DNA of 64,000 nt, taken from Bacteroidales bacterium (GTDB lineage Bacteria; Bacteroidota; Bacteroidia; Bacteroidales; CG2-30-32-10). The notes beneath the pieces are model-generated. The model was not told the DNA's origin and ran no database searches. It was given only the letters and a program-made list of their open reading frames with translations. Each line of letters starts with the position of its first letter. The first letter of the stretch is position 1. Positions 42,158 through 51,193 of the stretch are shown piece by piece. The stretch lies in the NCBI GenBank assembly GCA_035353855.1, contig DAOQAK010000013.1, forward strand, positions 5,782-69,781. Direction: 5' to 3'. The translations under genes and the position numbers were made by a program.

Positions 42158-42283
42158 TTCAGAATTAAGATTCGCCTTGGCAGACTGCATTTTGAATTTC
42201 TCTGTGAATTTTGTGTAATAAAAAAGGAAAAATTATAATAACAACAATCTGTTCGCATCCTGTTTTACAAAAACAAAAAGCAG
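42156..42283. repeat. Direct repeat copy B, overlapping the rodA 3' end
   Basis: Second copy of the repeat at 41068-41205. It begins within the esterase stop codon (42155-42157) and runs into the last coding bases of rodA. This is the functional rodA end; copy A is the remnant. Confidence 0.75.
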
Positions 42284-43492
42284 CATTGTAAATGCCCAAA
42301 GCGATGAACCGCCGTAACTGATAAAAGGCAACGGAATTCCTATTACCGGGGCAAGCCCTATGGTCATAGCGATATTTATGGTGAAGTGGAAAAATAAAAT
42401 AGAAGCAACACCATATCCATAAATTCGCGCGTAAGTTGAACGTTGTCGTTCCGCCATAAAAATAATGCGAAGGAAAAGCCAGACATAAAGAACAATTACC
42501 AGGAGACTTCCTACAAATCCCCATTCTTCACCAACAGTGCAATAAATAAAATCGGTGCTTTGCTCGGGAACAAAATCAAATTTTGTTTGTGTGCCTTGTA
42601 AAAATCCTTTTCCGAAAAATCCACCCGACCCAATAGCAATCTTTGATTGATTTACATTATATCCAACACCTTTGTAATCGTGAATTTTCCCGGTCAGAAC
42701 ATCTATCCTGTCTTTCTGATGCGACTCTAAAACATTTTCATATACATAATCAACCGAGAAAACAAAACCCGATGTAACTATTAATAAAAATGCAAGAGTG
42801 AAAATTTCTTTTTTCCTTTTACGGATATACATGAAAAATATTAATGCAACCAATACCAGGGCGCCGATAATAATGAATTTATTTATAAGTAATGAAAGAA
42901 AAAATAATACGATAGCAAAAAGTCCTACTATAAGTACGTTTCCTGAAAGACCTTCACGATAAAGTACAAAAATAAACGCTACATAAACAATGGCAGAACC
43001 GGTATCATTCTGAAGAAGTATCAGAATGGCGGGGAATCCGAGGATAAGAGCAGAGAGCATTTTCGTTCGGATATCCTGCATGCGGATATTTGTTGTGCTA
43101 AGGTATTTTGAAATGGCTAAACAAGTTGCGAATTTAGCAAATTCGGAAGGTTGCAATTTAAAACTACCTATCAGGAACCATGATTTAGAGCCAGCTGTAA
43201 CACTACCAAAAAGTAAGACGCCAATTAATAGAACAATTACAATAGCATAAAAAATATATGAAAATGCCGGGAAGAATTTTATATCGGTTGACATGATTAT
43301 TAATGCAATAACGATTGCGCAAACAATCCAGATCATTTGCTTGCCGTAGCTTTGCGAGAAATCAAAGATGCTTGTATGTTCATCATTATATACGGCCGAA
43401 TAAATATTCATCCAGCCGATAAGAACCAGGGCGAGGTATATCCCTATAGTTATCCAGTCGATATTTTGAAATATGTTTTTTTGTTCTCGCAT
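42233..43492 (-). CDS. rodA: RodA, SEDS-family peptidoglycan glycosyltransferase
   Basis: 419 residues with about ten membrane helices. SEDS polymerase that extends lateral-wall glycan strands with PBP2. Family blocks are FKLQPSEFAKFATCLAISKY, ILLQNDTGSAIVYVAF, VGYNVNQSKIAIGSGGFFGK, TDFIYCTVGEEWGF and the final GIPLPFISYGGSS. The ATG overlaps the mrdA stop by one base (TAATG), so the two are translated as a coupled pair. The 3' tail exists in a second degenerate copy beyond the esterase gene. Confidence 0.96.
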   Translation of the reverse strand: MREQKNIFQNIDWITIGIYLALVLIGWMNIYSAVYNDEHTSIFDFSQSYGKQMIWIVCAIVIALIIMSTDIKFFPAFSYIFYAIVIVLLIGVLLFGSVTAGSKSWFLIGSFKLQPSEFAKFATCLAISKYLSTTNIRMQDIRTKMLSALILGFPAILILLQNDTGSAIVYVAFIFVLYREGLSGNVLIVGLFAIVLFFLSLLINKFIIIGALVLVALIFFMYIRKRKKEIFTLAFLLIVTSGFVFSVDYVYENVLESHQKDRIDVLTGKIHDYKGVGYNVNQSKIAIGSGGFFGKGFLQGTQTKFDFVPEQSTDFIYCTVGEEWGFVGSLLVIVLYVWLFLRIIFMAERQRSTYARIYGYGVASILFFHFTINIAMTIGLAPVIGIPLPFISYGGSSLWAFTMLLFVFVKQDANRLLLL

Positions 43493-45312
43493 TAGTAATA
43501 AACTTTTCCTTCTTTCATTCGTTTTTCCAGGTCAACACGTTCAACTTTTCCGTTCAGGTATTTTTCAACCATAAGGCTGGCAATAGGAACTGCCCATGTA
43601 GCACCCCATCCGCCGTTTTCCACCACAACAGAAATAACAATTTTTGGATTATCTATAGGCGCAATTAAAATAAAAATAGAATGGTCTTCTCCATGGGGGT
43701 TTTGTGCCGTACCAGTTTTTCCGGCCATTTTGATTCCTTTAATTTTAGCTCCTGTTCCGGTTCCTGCTTCCACAACCTGGTTCATGCCTTCAAGAATAAT
43801 ATCAAAATATTTTTCATCAACATCAACCTTTTGTTTTGTGGTATATTTTTTATCCAGCGTTTTTTTGTCACCAATACCTTTTACAATATGAGGTATGTAA
43901 TAATAACCTCTGTTTGCAAGTATGGCAGAAAAGTTAGCCATTTGAAGTGGTGTTGCCAGAACTTCACCTTGTCCTATCCCGATAGAAATAATTGAAAGTG
44001 CTCTCCATTTGTTATAACCGTGAAGTTTATCGTAATACTCTGCTGTAGGAAGGTTTCCGGGTAATTCGCTCCACAGGTCATCATCGAATCTTTTTCCAAA
44101 ACCAAAACTTAAAGCCATATTACGCCATTTATTGAAAGCATCGCGTGTTTTTTTATAACCCGATTTTTCCAGTATGGCTTTAAAAGTATAGCTGAAATAA
44201 GAATTACATGAATGTTGTATGGATGCCGACAGATCGCATGGTGATGGATGGTTATGACATTTGATATTTATTTTTCCCATATGAAATCCTAAGCTGCATG
44301 GAAACCTTGTACCACTGGTAATGACACCCAGCTGCTGCCCGATCAATGCATTCAAAATTTTAAAAGTTGAACCCGGAGGATACTGTGCCATTAACGCCCT
44401 GTTGAATAAGGGTTTTTGTTTTATATCAAGCAGCAACTTGATGTAGTTTTGTGAACGGTCTCTTCCTGCCAATAAATTTGGATCGTAAGTAGGGCTTGAA
44501 ACCAGCGCCAGTATTTCCCCTGAAGATGGTTCAATGGCAACAATACTGCCGCGTTTATTTGCCATCAGTTCTTCGCCATATGCCTGTAAATCGGCATCAA
44601 TAGAGCAATACAAATCCTGTCCTGCTTTTGAAACTGTATCGAAACGCCCGTTTTGAAAACTGCCTTTCTCACGGTTGAATGCATCAACCATAATTATTTT
44701 TGCTCCTTTTTTTCCACGTAATTCTTTTTCATAACTTTTCTCAATACCGCTTATGCCAATGTAATCGCCGGATTTATAATAGCTATCTTTTTCAATCATT
44801 GCAGGACTTACTTCGCCGATGTAACCTAAAGTGTGAGCTGCTACGGATAGAGGGTATTTGCGAACAGTACGCGGCTGCACATAAAATCCTTTGAATTTAT
44901 AAAGTTTCTCTTGTATGAACCCGTATGTTTCTTTGGATATCTCTCGCTCAAAAATAGAAGGAGCATACATGGAATAACTACGTGCTTTTTTTAATTGTGA
45001 TTCGTATCTTTCATGTGTAATGTTTAGAAGCTTGCAAAGTTCGGCGGTATCAACATCTTCCATTCGTTGCGGAGTAACCATTAAATCATAAGTAGCTTCA
45101 TTATATACTAAAATTTTCCCGTTACGATCATATACCAAACCACGTGCAGGAAATTCAGTAATGGGTCTTAAAGCATTACTGTTTGCGGATAATTTATAAC
45201 TGTCATCAATTATCTGAAGATAAAAAATCCGGAGAACAAAAATAATCCCAACCATAATAAATGATCCATTTATTACGTATTTACGGTCAGAATATGTTGT
45301 TTTCATTGACAT
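43492..45312 (-). CDS. mrdA: Penicillin-binding protein 2 (elongasome transpeptidase)
   Basis: 606 residues (the second Met at 45306 is an equally likely start). An N-terminal membrane helix (FIMVGIIFVLRIFYLQII), a pedestal/dimerisation region, and a transpeptidase domain with STFK (Ser315-Lys318), SCN (368-370) and KTG (532-534). It cross-links peptidoglycan in the periplasm together with RodA, encoded directly downstream. The N-terminal motif EFPARGLVYDRNGKILVYN is typical of class B PBPs. The mreBCD genes that often precede this pair are not in the window. Confidence 0.95.
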   Translation of the reverse strand: MSMKTTYSDRKYVINGSFIMVGIIFVLRIFYLQIIDDSYKLSANSNALRPITEFPARGLVYDRNGKILVYNEATYDLMVTPQRMEDVDTAELCKLLNITHERYESQLKKARSYSMYAPSIFEREISKETYGFIQEKLYKFKGFYVQPRTVRKYPLSVAAHTLGYIGEVSPAMIEKDSYYKSGDYIGISGIEKSYEKELRGKKGAKIIMVDAFNREKGSFQNGRFDTVSKAGQDLYCSIDADLQAYGEELMANKRGSIVAIEPSSGEILALVSSPTYDPNLLAGRDRSQNYIKLLLDIKQKPLFNRALMAQYPPGSTFKILNALIGQQLGVITSGTRFPCSLGFHMGKINIKCHNHPSPCDLSASIQHSCNSYFSYTFKAILEKSGYKKTRDAFNKWRNMALSFGFGKRFDDDLWSELPGNLPTAEYYDKLHGYNKWRALSIISIGIGQGEVLATPLQMANFSAILANRGYYYIPHIVKGIGDKKTLDKKYTTKQKVDVDEKYFDIILEGMNQVVEAGTGTGAKIKGIKMAGKTGTAQNPHGEDHSIFILIAPIDNPKIVISVVVENGGWGATWAVPIASLMVEKYLNGKVERVDLEKRMKEGKVYY

Positions 45313-45454
45313 GATTAATGCGAAAAAATAAAATGCAAAATTAATGTGTTCCGTTCAACCGGCGAATTTTTAAATAATGTAATTATTAATTTTTATAAAC
45401 AGTTTTTCAGAAAAGATTTCTCTGAAAAATATTTAATAAATCAGGAAGTGATGA

Positions 45455-46561
45455 TTATCGGGATACAATGAATTTTGCTGAATTATGGGTTGCTTTATCG
45501 AATACTTTAATGAAATATATTCCGGAAATTAAATCAGAAATACTTACACTCAATTTATTATTTTCAGGTTTTATATTTTGTTTGCTTTTTATGAGTCGAC
45601 CTTGTATATCGTAAACTTCAACGTTATAAATATTGCCAGGGTTGATTCCTGAAAATCCGATTTCAATATGATTTTGAAGAATATCAGAAAAAACTTTTAT
45701 ATGGTTTTCAATGCTTAATGGATTTTTATGAATCACATATCGGTCGATAAGAGAATCCCTGATATTGTAAAAGCTGAACACGATGCTGTCGGCATAAGGT
45801 TGTACCAGTTGAGCGCCCCAGCATTCGGTATAAATAAATTGACTTTCGGGGATTTGAGTGTATGTACTATAAAGAGCAGCTCCTCCTGTACCATTTACAA
45901 AATAAGTAATTCCTTCAGCCGACAATCTTTCATATTGATGATTATGACCGTTAATAACAACATCAGCTCCCCACGCGCCAAAAGGCCATCGCATATATGT
46001 AAGGGAAGGATGTGCCCCTGATGTGTAAGGAGGATGATGAAACACAACAATATTCCAGTTGCTGTCGGCCATTGATAATTCATTTTTTAACCATAAACCC
46101 TGAACGGATGTGTCGGCAACTCCATCTATTTCCGAAGGGTTGCTGTTTATAATATAAAATGAAACATTTCCTATTTCAACTTTATAATATCTTTCATTAC
46201 CCGGATAAGTAAAGTAATCCAGGAATTGGGTAAGCCCGTTACCATTTAGAACATGATTGCCTATGCAGGAATAAAATTTGTTTACTGTTGCTGTACTTCC
46301 AAAAACACCGTTGTAAGGGAAAATGTAATCCGAATAATATTTGCCAACCATTGTGTCGATAGTGCTTCCGGCAGTCGCATCGAAAATATCACCGGTTAAA
46401 ACTATTAAATCAGGATTCCAGCTTTTTACCAACATGGCAACAGAATCAACACGGACCGGTGTGTTTTCAAAATCGCCAACTACTGCAATATTCTGTGAAT
46501 GCAACATGGCTGCGTTAAAAAATAAAACAGATAAAAATATTTTTTTATAAATTCGAATCAT
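45455..46561 (-). CDS. Secreted metallophosphoesterase with T9SS sorting domain
   Basis: 368 residues from the ATG at 46561, which overlaps the ubiX stop by one base; a start six codons upstream is possible. Signal peptide, then a calcineurin-like phosphoesterase domain with metal-binding motifs GDFENT, LTGDIFD, CIGNHVLN, FHHPPYT and NGHNHQYER, as in purple-acid-phosphatase-like enzymes. The last 75 residues form a type A T9SS C-terminal domain (VEVYDIQGRLIKSKQN, ISDLISGIYFIKVFDK, SAKFIVSR). The protein should cross the outer membrane via the type IX system and act outside the cell in phosphate release. Confidence 0.87.
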   Translation of the reverse strand: MIRIYKKIFLSVLFFNAAMLHSQNIAVVGDFENTPVRVDSVAMLVKSWNPDLIVLTGDIFDATAGSTIDTMVGKYYSDYIFPYNGVFGSTATVNKFYSCIGNHVLNGNGLTQFLDYFTYPGNERYYKVEIGNVSFYIINSNPSEIDGVADTSVQGLWLKNELSMADSNWNIVVFHHPPYTSGAHPSLTYMRWPFGAWGADVVINGHNHQYERLSAEGITYFVNGTGGAALYSTYTQIPESQFIYTECWGAQLVQPYADSIVFSFYNIRDSLIDRYVIHKNPLSIENHIKVFSDILQNHIEIGFSGINPGNIYNVEVYDIQGRLIKSKQNIKPENNKLSVSISDLISGIYFIKVFDKATHNSAKFIVSR

Positions 46562-47130
46562 CAATTTGTTTCGCCCCATATAAAATTTTCTTTATGTATT
46601 CCTGTTAAAGATAGGATTTTGTTTATCACGGTTGTATAGCTTTCTTCAGCATTTTTTGGCAAACTATAAAACGAAGGTGATGCCGGACAAATAATTCCTC
46701 CTGCTTCAGTAATCGTTTTCATGTTATTGATATGAATAAGATTCAAAGGCATTTCGCGGGTTACAAGAATAAGGGTCTTTCTTTCTTTTAACATTACATC
46801 AGCAGCACGGGTAATTAAATCGGTTGCCATTCCTGATGCTATTTTCCCGAGCGTTCCCATAGTGCACGGACAAATAATCATTGCATCAAAGCCTGCAGAG
46901 CCTGATGCAGGTGATGCATAAAAATCATCAGGTCGAAAAATTTTAAAAGGAAGATTCTCTATTTTATCTTTTGGTAATTCATATTTCCATACTTCGCGTG
47001 CATTGTCCGAGAAAATTACTGCAATATTTTTTATCGGAAATTTTATTTCCAATAATTTTTTAAAAAGAAGTTTTGTGTATATCACTCCACTTGCACCTGT
47101 AACCGCTATGATTATTTTTTTATCAGTCAT
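46561..47130 (-). CDS. ubiX: Flavin prenyltransferase UbiX
   Basis: 189 residues from the ATG at 47130; the frame extends 14 codons upstream into the preceding gene without family similarity. It attaches a dimethylallyl group to FMN, making the cofactor of UbiD-type decarboxylases. Motifs are IIIAVTGASGVIYTKLL, IICPCTMGTLGKIASGMATD, DVMLKERKTLILVTREMPLN and GGIICPASPSFY. No UbiD gene is present here. It overlaps the upstream beta-barrel gene by eight bases, and the phosphoesterase gene follows directly, indicating one transcript. Confidence 0.95.
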   Translation of the reverse strand: MTDKKIIIAVTGASGVIYTKLLFKKLLEIKFPIKNIAVIFSDNAREVWKYELPKDKIENLPFKIFRPDDFYASPASGSAGFDAMIICPCTMGTLGKIASGMATDLITRAADVMLKERKTLILVTREMPLNLIHINNMKTITEAGGIICPASPSFYSLPKNAEESYTTVINKILSLTGIHKENFIWGETN

Positions 47131-47749
47131 TTTTATTTCCAAAACAATAATATAAGGCAAATTGAATAACATTATTGTATTCTCCGCGATTCATAAGGTA
47201 TACTGCTCCGCTGGCATGTGGGCGTATAGGTAAAATGGAATAGGAGTATCGAGTATTTATCCAAAAATTATCAGTAAAATAATAATATGCTCCGAGTTGT
47301 GAACTCAATTCAAACTTATGAAAATTGGGGATATTAGGGTCATAAGGGAATTCGCCATCCTGGTTGCCTTCTTTTGATTTTGCAAGGTATCCGAAAGCAA
47401 TGCCTGCTTCCACCGAAAATTTATTTTTATGAACATAACGGATTAAGAAAGGAACTTCAAAATAATTTAAACGAAGATTGTAAATAAAGTAATCACCAAT
47501 ATCTGGGTTTTGGTTTTTATAACTTCCTTTCTGAATAAATTTAAGTTCCATTTGCCATAATAAGTTTTTTGTTAACCCATGATTGACAAATGCGCCCACA
47601 TTCAGTCCTATTCTATGGTAACCGGCATAAGTATCCCCATCAACCTGGCTGGTGGAAAAGCCCCCAATAAGGCCGCCGTTAAAACTTTGTGCATTCATAT
47701 TAATGCACATATACATGAAGATGATTAACGGTAGAAAAATTTTTTTCAT
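47123..47749 (-). CDS. PorT-like outer-membrane beta-barrel protein
   Basis: 208 residues. Signal peptide MKKIFLPLIIFMYMCINMNA, then amphipathic strands typical of the PorT/OmpW-like barrel family (GGLIGGFSTSQVDGD, GLNVGAFVNHGL, WQMELKFIQKGS, YFEVPFLIRYVHKNKFSVEAG, LGAYYYFTDNFWINTRYSY). It ends with strand VIQFALYYCF and a short polar tail. The specific role is unknown. PorT itself belongs to T9SS, but this subfamily also has many unrelated members. Translationally linked to ubiX; the GT9 gene stop lies one base upstream of its ATG. Confidence 0.75.
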   Translation of the reverse strand: MKKIFLPLIIFMYMCINMNAQSFNGGLIGGFSTSQVDGDTYAGYHRIGLNVGAFVNHGLTKNLLWQMELKFIQKGSYKNQNPDIGDYFIYNLRLNYFEVPFLIRYVHKNKFSVEAGIAFGYLAKSKEGNQDGEFPYDPNIPNFHKFELSSQLGAYYYFTDNFWINTRYSYSILPIRPHASGAVYLMNRGEYNNVIQFALYYCFGNKND

Positions 47750-47750
47750 T

Positions 47751-48767
47751 TCAGATTTCAGAAATATGTATCAGTTTTTGTTTTACGGTTTCGGGTGAAA
47801 TACTTTCAATGCATTCACAATGTTTTTTCTTTCGGCATTTATTGCATTTTTTATCCTTTACAAGGAAATATGCATGTAACCCCAGCGGAGCCCAGCGCCC
47901 TGGATGTATCGGACGCATAGGAGCATATAATCCTACAGCAACTTTTCCGAGAGCTGCTGCAATATGTAATGGACCGGTACTCGCAGCCAATACACCATCA
48001 GCAGCTGCAATAAAACTAATAAATTGTGATAAGGGCATATTACCGGGTAATGCAGTTACCTTTGAGTAAGGATCTATCAAATGCAATTTTACATGTTCCT
48101 GTTCTTCCTCTGTTCCTGAAATAAATATTTTAAATTTATCTTCAGGAAGAATTTTAATTAATTCTGAATAATTTTTCATACCCCATTCTCTGGCACTGCC
48201 TTTTGATTTTGGGTGTATGATCAGATTGAATTTTTTATTATCAAGAAGAGTATAGAATTCAGGTTTTAGTTTTTCGATTTTGGTTAACCCGTAAAATTTT
48301 GGGATCTCATGCTTTTCGTAACGTTTCTTTGCCCCCAGGCTGAATAAAAGTTTTAAGTTTAACTGTGCTTCATGATGGGGCGAACTTTTACGCGATAATT
48401 TGATAATACTGTTACATGTAAGCCAGTGATAGTAACGATTTGAAGTTCCAACACGCAGAGGTATACCTGTTTTTTTTGCTAATGTGGCAATTTCTTTTCT
48501 CGGGAAAATATGCACAATAACTTCTGCTTTTACTTTTTTTAGTTCTTTAATACGTTCTTTTTCGCTTTCATGTTTTTCAATGTCATCCCATGCAATAAAT
48601 TCATCGATATAAGAGCAGGAGTCAGCAATAGGTTTTGTGTAATTTCTTCCCATAAAGATAATGGTTGATTGCGGAAAGAGATGTTTTAAAACCCCTGCAA
48701 CAGGGAGTGCAAGCACTACATCGCCGATGCCATCAGTGCGGCTTATCAGTATGCGTTTATAGGACAT
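47751..48767 (-). CDS. Glycosyltransferase family 9 (heptosyltransferase-like)
   Basis: 338 residues from the ATG at 48767 (MSYKRILISRTDGIGDVVLA), the canonical GT9 opening; the upstream extension is rejected. The GT-B fold has the nucleotide-side motifs IHPKSKGSAREWGMKNYSEL and ADGVLAASTGPLHIAAALG. It probably adds heptose or another sugar to the LPS core or lipooligosaccharide at the cytoplasmic face of the inner membrane. A C-terminal Cys cluster (CNKCRKKKHCECI) is unusual for the family and could bind metal. Confidence 0.88.
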   Translation of the reverse strand: MSYKRILISRTDGIGDVVLALPVAGVLKHLFPQSTIIFMGRNYTKPIADSCSYIDEFIAWDDIEKHESEKERIKELKKVKAEVIVHIFPRKEIATLAKKTGIPLRVGTSNRYYHWLTCNSIIKLSRKSSPHHEAQLNLKLLFSLGAKKRYEKHEIPKFYGLTKIEKLKPEFYTLLDNKKFNLIIHPKSKGSAREWGMKNYSELIKILPEDKFKIFISGTEEEQEHVKLHLIDPYSKVTALPGNMPLSQFISFIAAADGVLAASTGPLHIAAALGKVAVGLYAPMRPIHPGRWAPLGLHAYFLVKDKKCNKCRKKKHCECIESISPETVKQKLIHISEI

Positions 48768-48874
48768 TGTTCTGGTTTGTAACAAAGATATAAATTTATT
48801 GAAATAAAATACTTTATTAAAATCAGAATTTTAAAAAGAATTATGTCTTGTCAGGTTAACAGGAATAATTAATA

Positions 48875-49516
48875 TCAGAAGATTTCTATAACACGGATCA
48901 TTAAAATGATTCCGAAAACAACAAGTAAAATACCAACAAGGTGATTGATTCGAAGCTGAATTCTTGGTCTTAAATATTTTTTTATTTTATTTCCGATAAA
49001 GCTTTTTAAAACATCAAAACCAAAAATGGTTGTAAGTGTCCCGGAAAAAAACACAATGGAATTATCTAAAAGTTTGCCGGGTTCCGATTGTGCTTTAACG
49101 GATAACATTGCCGTTAACCAGATGAATAATATAAAAGGATTGGCAATGTTTAGAAAAAAACCTTTTACAACATATTTGATATGTTTTTGATTTTTATCGG
49201 GAGTTTTATAATTGGGGCTTCTTCTTCTAAGAATATCGGGTTTTTTAAAAAAAGTATATGTACCATATATTATTAGAATAATCCCTCCGATAAAACCTAT
49301 ATATAATTTATTTTCTTTGGATTCATAAATTGAAGAGAGTCCCAAAAAACATAAAAGTATTAAAAATAAATCGCATGTAAGAATTCCGAGGGCCATATAT
49401 ATGGCGGGTTTAAAACCTCTATCGATGCCTGTTTGAATAATGGTGAAAAAAGCAGGACCAAAAGAAATAGAGATGATAAAACCCCAGATAATGCCTTCAA
49501 ATAATATACGAATCAT
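48875..49516 (-). CDS. LysE/RhtB-family amino-acid exporter
   Basis: 213 residues with about six helices. LysE-family translocator with N-terminal ILFEGIIWGFIISISFGPAFF and the family-typical GxxxxxxxxxG...P block, IYMALGILTCDLFLI, and VVKGFFLNIANPFILFIWL, where the NP in helix 4 is diagnostic. It likely exports an amino acid or related solute across the inner membrane. The substrate is unknown. The start lies one base beyond the GH3 gene stop, so the two are co-transcribed. Confidence 0.85.
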   Translation of the reverse strand: MIRILFEGIIWGFIISISFGPAFFTIIQTGIDRGFKPAIYMALGILTCDLFLILLCFLGLSSIYESKENKLYIGFIGGIILIIYGTYTFFKKPDILRRRSPNYKTPDKNQKHIKYVVKGFFLNIANPFILFIWLTAMLSVKAQSEPGKLLDNSIVFFSGTLTTIFGFDVLKSFIGNKIKKYLRPRIQLRINHLVGILLVVFGIILMIRVIEIF

Positions 49517-49517
49517 T

Positions 49518-51062
49518 TTAAGTTTGCGATTTTTTGTATTCAGTAAGAAAGTTTTCCCAATCTGTTAATTTTTCGTTTTTCAATACGCGTGGAAACTTAT
49601 TCTGTGCACCTTCTTTTCCTTTTTGTTTCATCCAACTATAAAAAACTTCTGTTGGAACAATTTCGGCAAAAATTTCTTTTATGGCTGCAATTCTTTCCAC
49701 ACGATAATCGTCGTTTAATATTTTAAGGTATTCGTCTATTTTGGTTTTTACGAGATTTGCATCAATTTGGTTATCTGTTCCGATATACCATTTATGAGCA
49801 AACATACTTTCATATTTTATTCCGGCAACAGTGAACTCGCGGACTTCAATATTAAATTCGTCTTCGAGCATTTGTATTGCCCTGTTCATGTTTTCCTGCG
49901 AAAGATGCTCGCCGCAAAGACTTAAGAAATGTTTTGTCCTTCCGGTAATCACAATTTCGCTTCGTTCTTTTGAAGTGAATTTAATCGTGTCGCCAACAAG
50001 ATATCGCCATGCACCGGCACAGGATGATAAAAGTAACGCGTATTCTTTACCTTCTTCTACATCTTCAATAGTAATTGCTTTTGCCGTGCTTTTTATATTA
50101 TTGTCATCATCAAAATTTTCTTCATTAAAAGTAACGAATTCAAAGAACAATCCATTATCCAGAACCAATTCCATAGAACTGGTATTGGGCCTGCTCTGAT
50201 ATGCAATAAATCCTTCAGATGCCAGGTATGTTTCAATATAAGTTATAGGTTTGCCTAATAATTTTTCAAAGCCTTTTACGTATGGTGATAACGAAACGCC
50301 TCCATGAACGTAGATGGAGAAGTTTGGCCATATATCATGAATATTATTCAGGTTATAAGTTTGAATGATTCTTTCAAGAAGGATTTGTATCCATGCCGGA
50401 ACACCGCAGATAACGCCAATGTCCCAGTTAGGCGCATTTTTTATGATTTCTTCCAGTTTGGTTGGCCAGTTACGTTCTTTCGATATTCTTTTTCCGGGTT
50501 TATAAAAATGTTGAAACCAGAATGGAATATTTCCGGCAGTGATTCCTGATAGATCGCCTTCGTAATAAGTTCCGTTGTATTGTAAATGGGTGCTTCCGCC
50601 AAGCATTAATATTCCTTTTTCAAAAAAATCATTTGAAAATTCATAGCGTGCCAGCGAAAATATTTGCCTCACGCTTGTCTTCTGAATTGCTTTAAGCATG
50701 TCACTGGTAACCGGAATATACTTGCTGGATGCTTCGGATGTTCCCGAACTTAGTGCAAAATATTTTATTCTTCCGGGCCAGCATACAAATGGTTCCCCGT
50801 TAAGCGAGCGGTACCACCATTTTCTGAAAATAAGATTATAATCACTTACGGGTACTTTTTGCTGAAATGCGGAAACAAGATTTTTTTCTTTCAATAATTC
50901 TGAAAAGTTATAATGTTCTCCAAAAGCTGTAATACTGGCTTTTCTTAATAATTTTTTTAGTGTATGCTTTTGTGCTATATGCGGCTTTGGCTTGAGCGAA
51001 TCAAGCGGTATCTTGCTCCTCAGTTCAATAGCACTTTTGATAATTGATCCTAATAAAGGCAT
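49518..51062 (-). CDS. GH3-family acyl-acid amido synthetase-like protein
   Basis: 514 residues, GH3 family of the ANL-type acyl-adenylating enzymes. Motif 1 is FALSSGTSEASSKYIPVT (P-loop-like), motif 2 ETYLASEGFIA, motif 3 WRYLVGDTIKF, and a hinge ITGRTKHFLSLCGEHLSQE leads to the C-terminal domain. In plants the family conjugates jasmonate or auxin to amino acids; the bacterial substrates are mostly unknown. By chemistry it should activate a carboxylic acid with ATP and join it to an amine, probably an amino acid. The coupled LysE-type exporter could export the product or amino-acid substrate, but this is inference. Confidence 0.87.
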   Translation of the reverse strand: MPLLGSIIKSAIELRSKIPLDSLKPKPHIAQKHTLKKLLRKASITAFGEHYNFSELLKEKNLVSAFQQKVPVSDYNLIFRKWWYRSLNGEPFVCWPGRIKYFALSSGTSEASSKYIPVTSDMLKAIQKTSVRQIFSLARYEFSNDFFEKGILMLGGSTHLQYNGTYYEGDLSGITAGNIPFWFQHFYKPGKRISKERNWPTKLEEIIKNAPNWDIGVICGVPAWIQILLERIIQTYNLNNIHDIWPNFSIYVHGGVSLSPYVKGFEKLLGKPITYIETYLASEGFIAYQSRPNTSSMELVLDNGLFFEFVTFNEENFDDDNNIKSTAKAITIEDVEEGKEYALLLSSCAGAWRYLVGDTIKFTSKERSEIVITGRTKHFLSLCGEHLSQENMNRAIQMLEDEFNIEVREFTVAGIKYESMFAHKWYIGTDNQIDANLVKTKIDEYLKILNDDYRVERIAAIKEIFAEIVPTEVFYSWMKQKGKEGAQNKFPRVLKNEKLTDWENFLTEYKKSQT

Positions 51063-51193
51063 TAATCAGATTTTAGTTAAAACTATAAAAGTGTAAAATT
51101 AAAAAAAATATACTTATACACTAATAACATAACTGTTTCTTATTTAAATTCGCATATCTTATTATTTCATTAATTTATACCAACTTACTGAAA

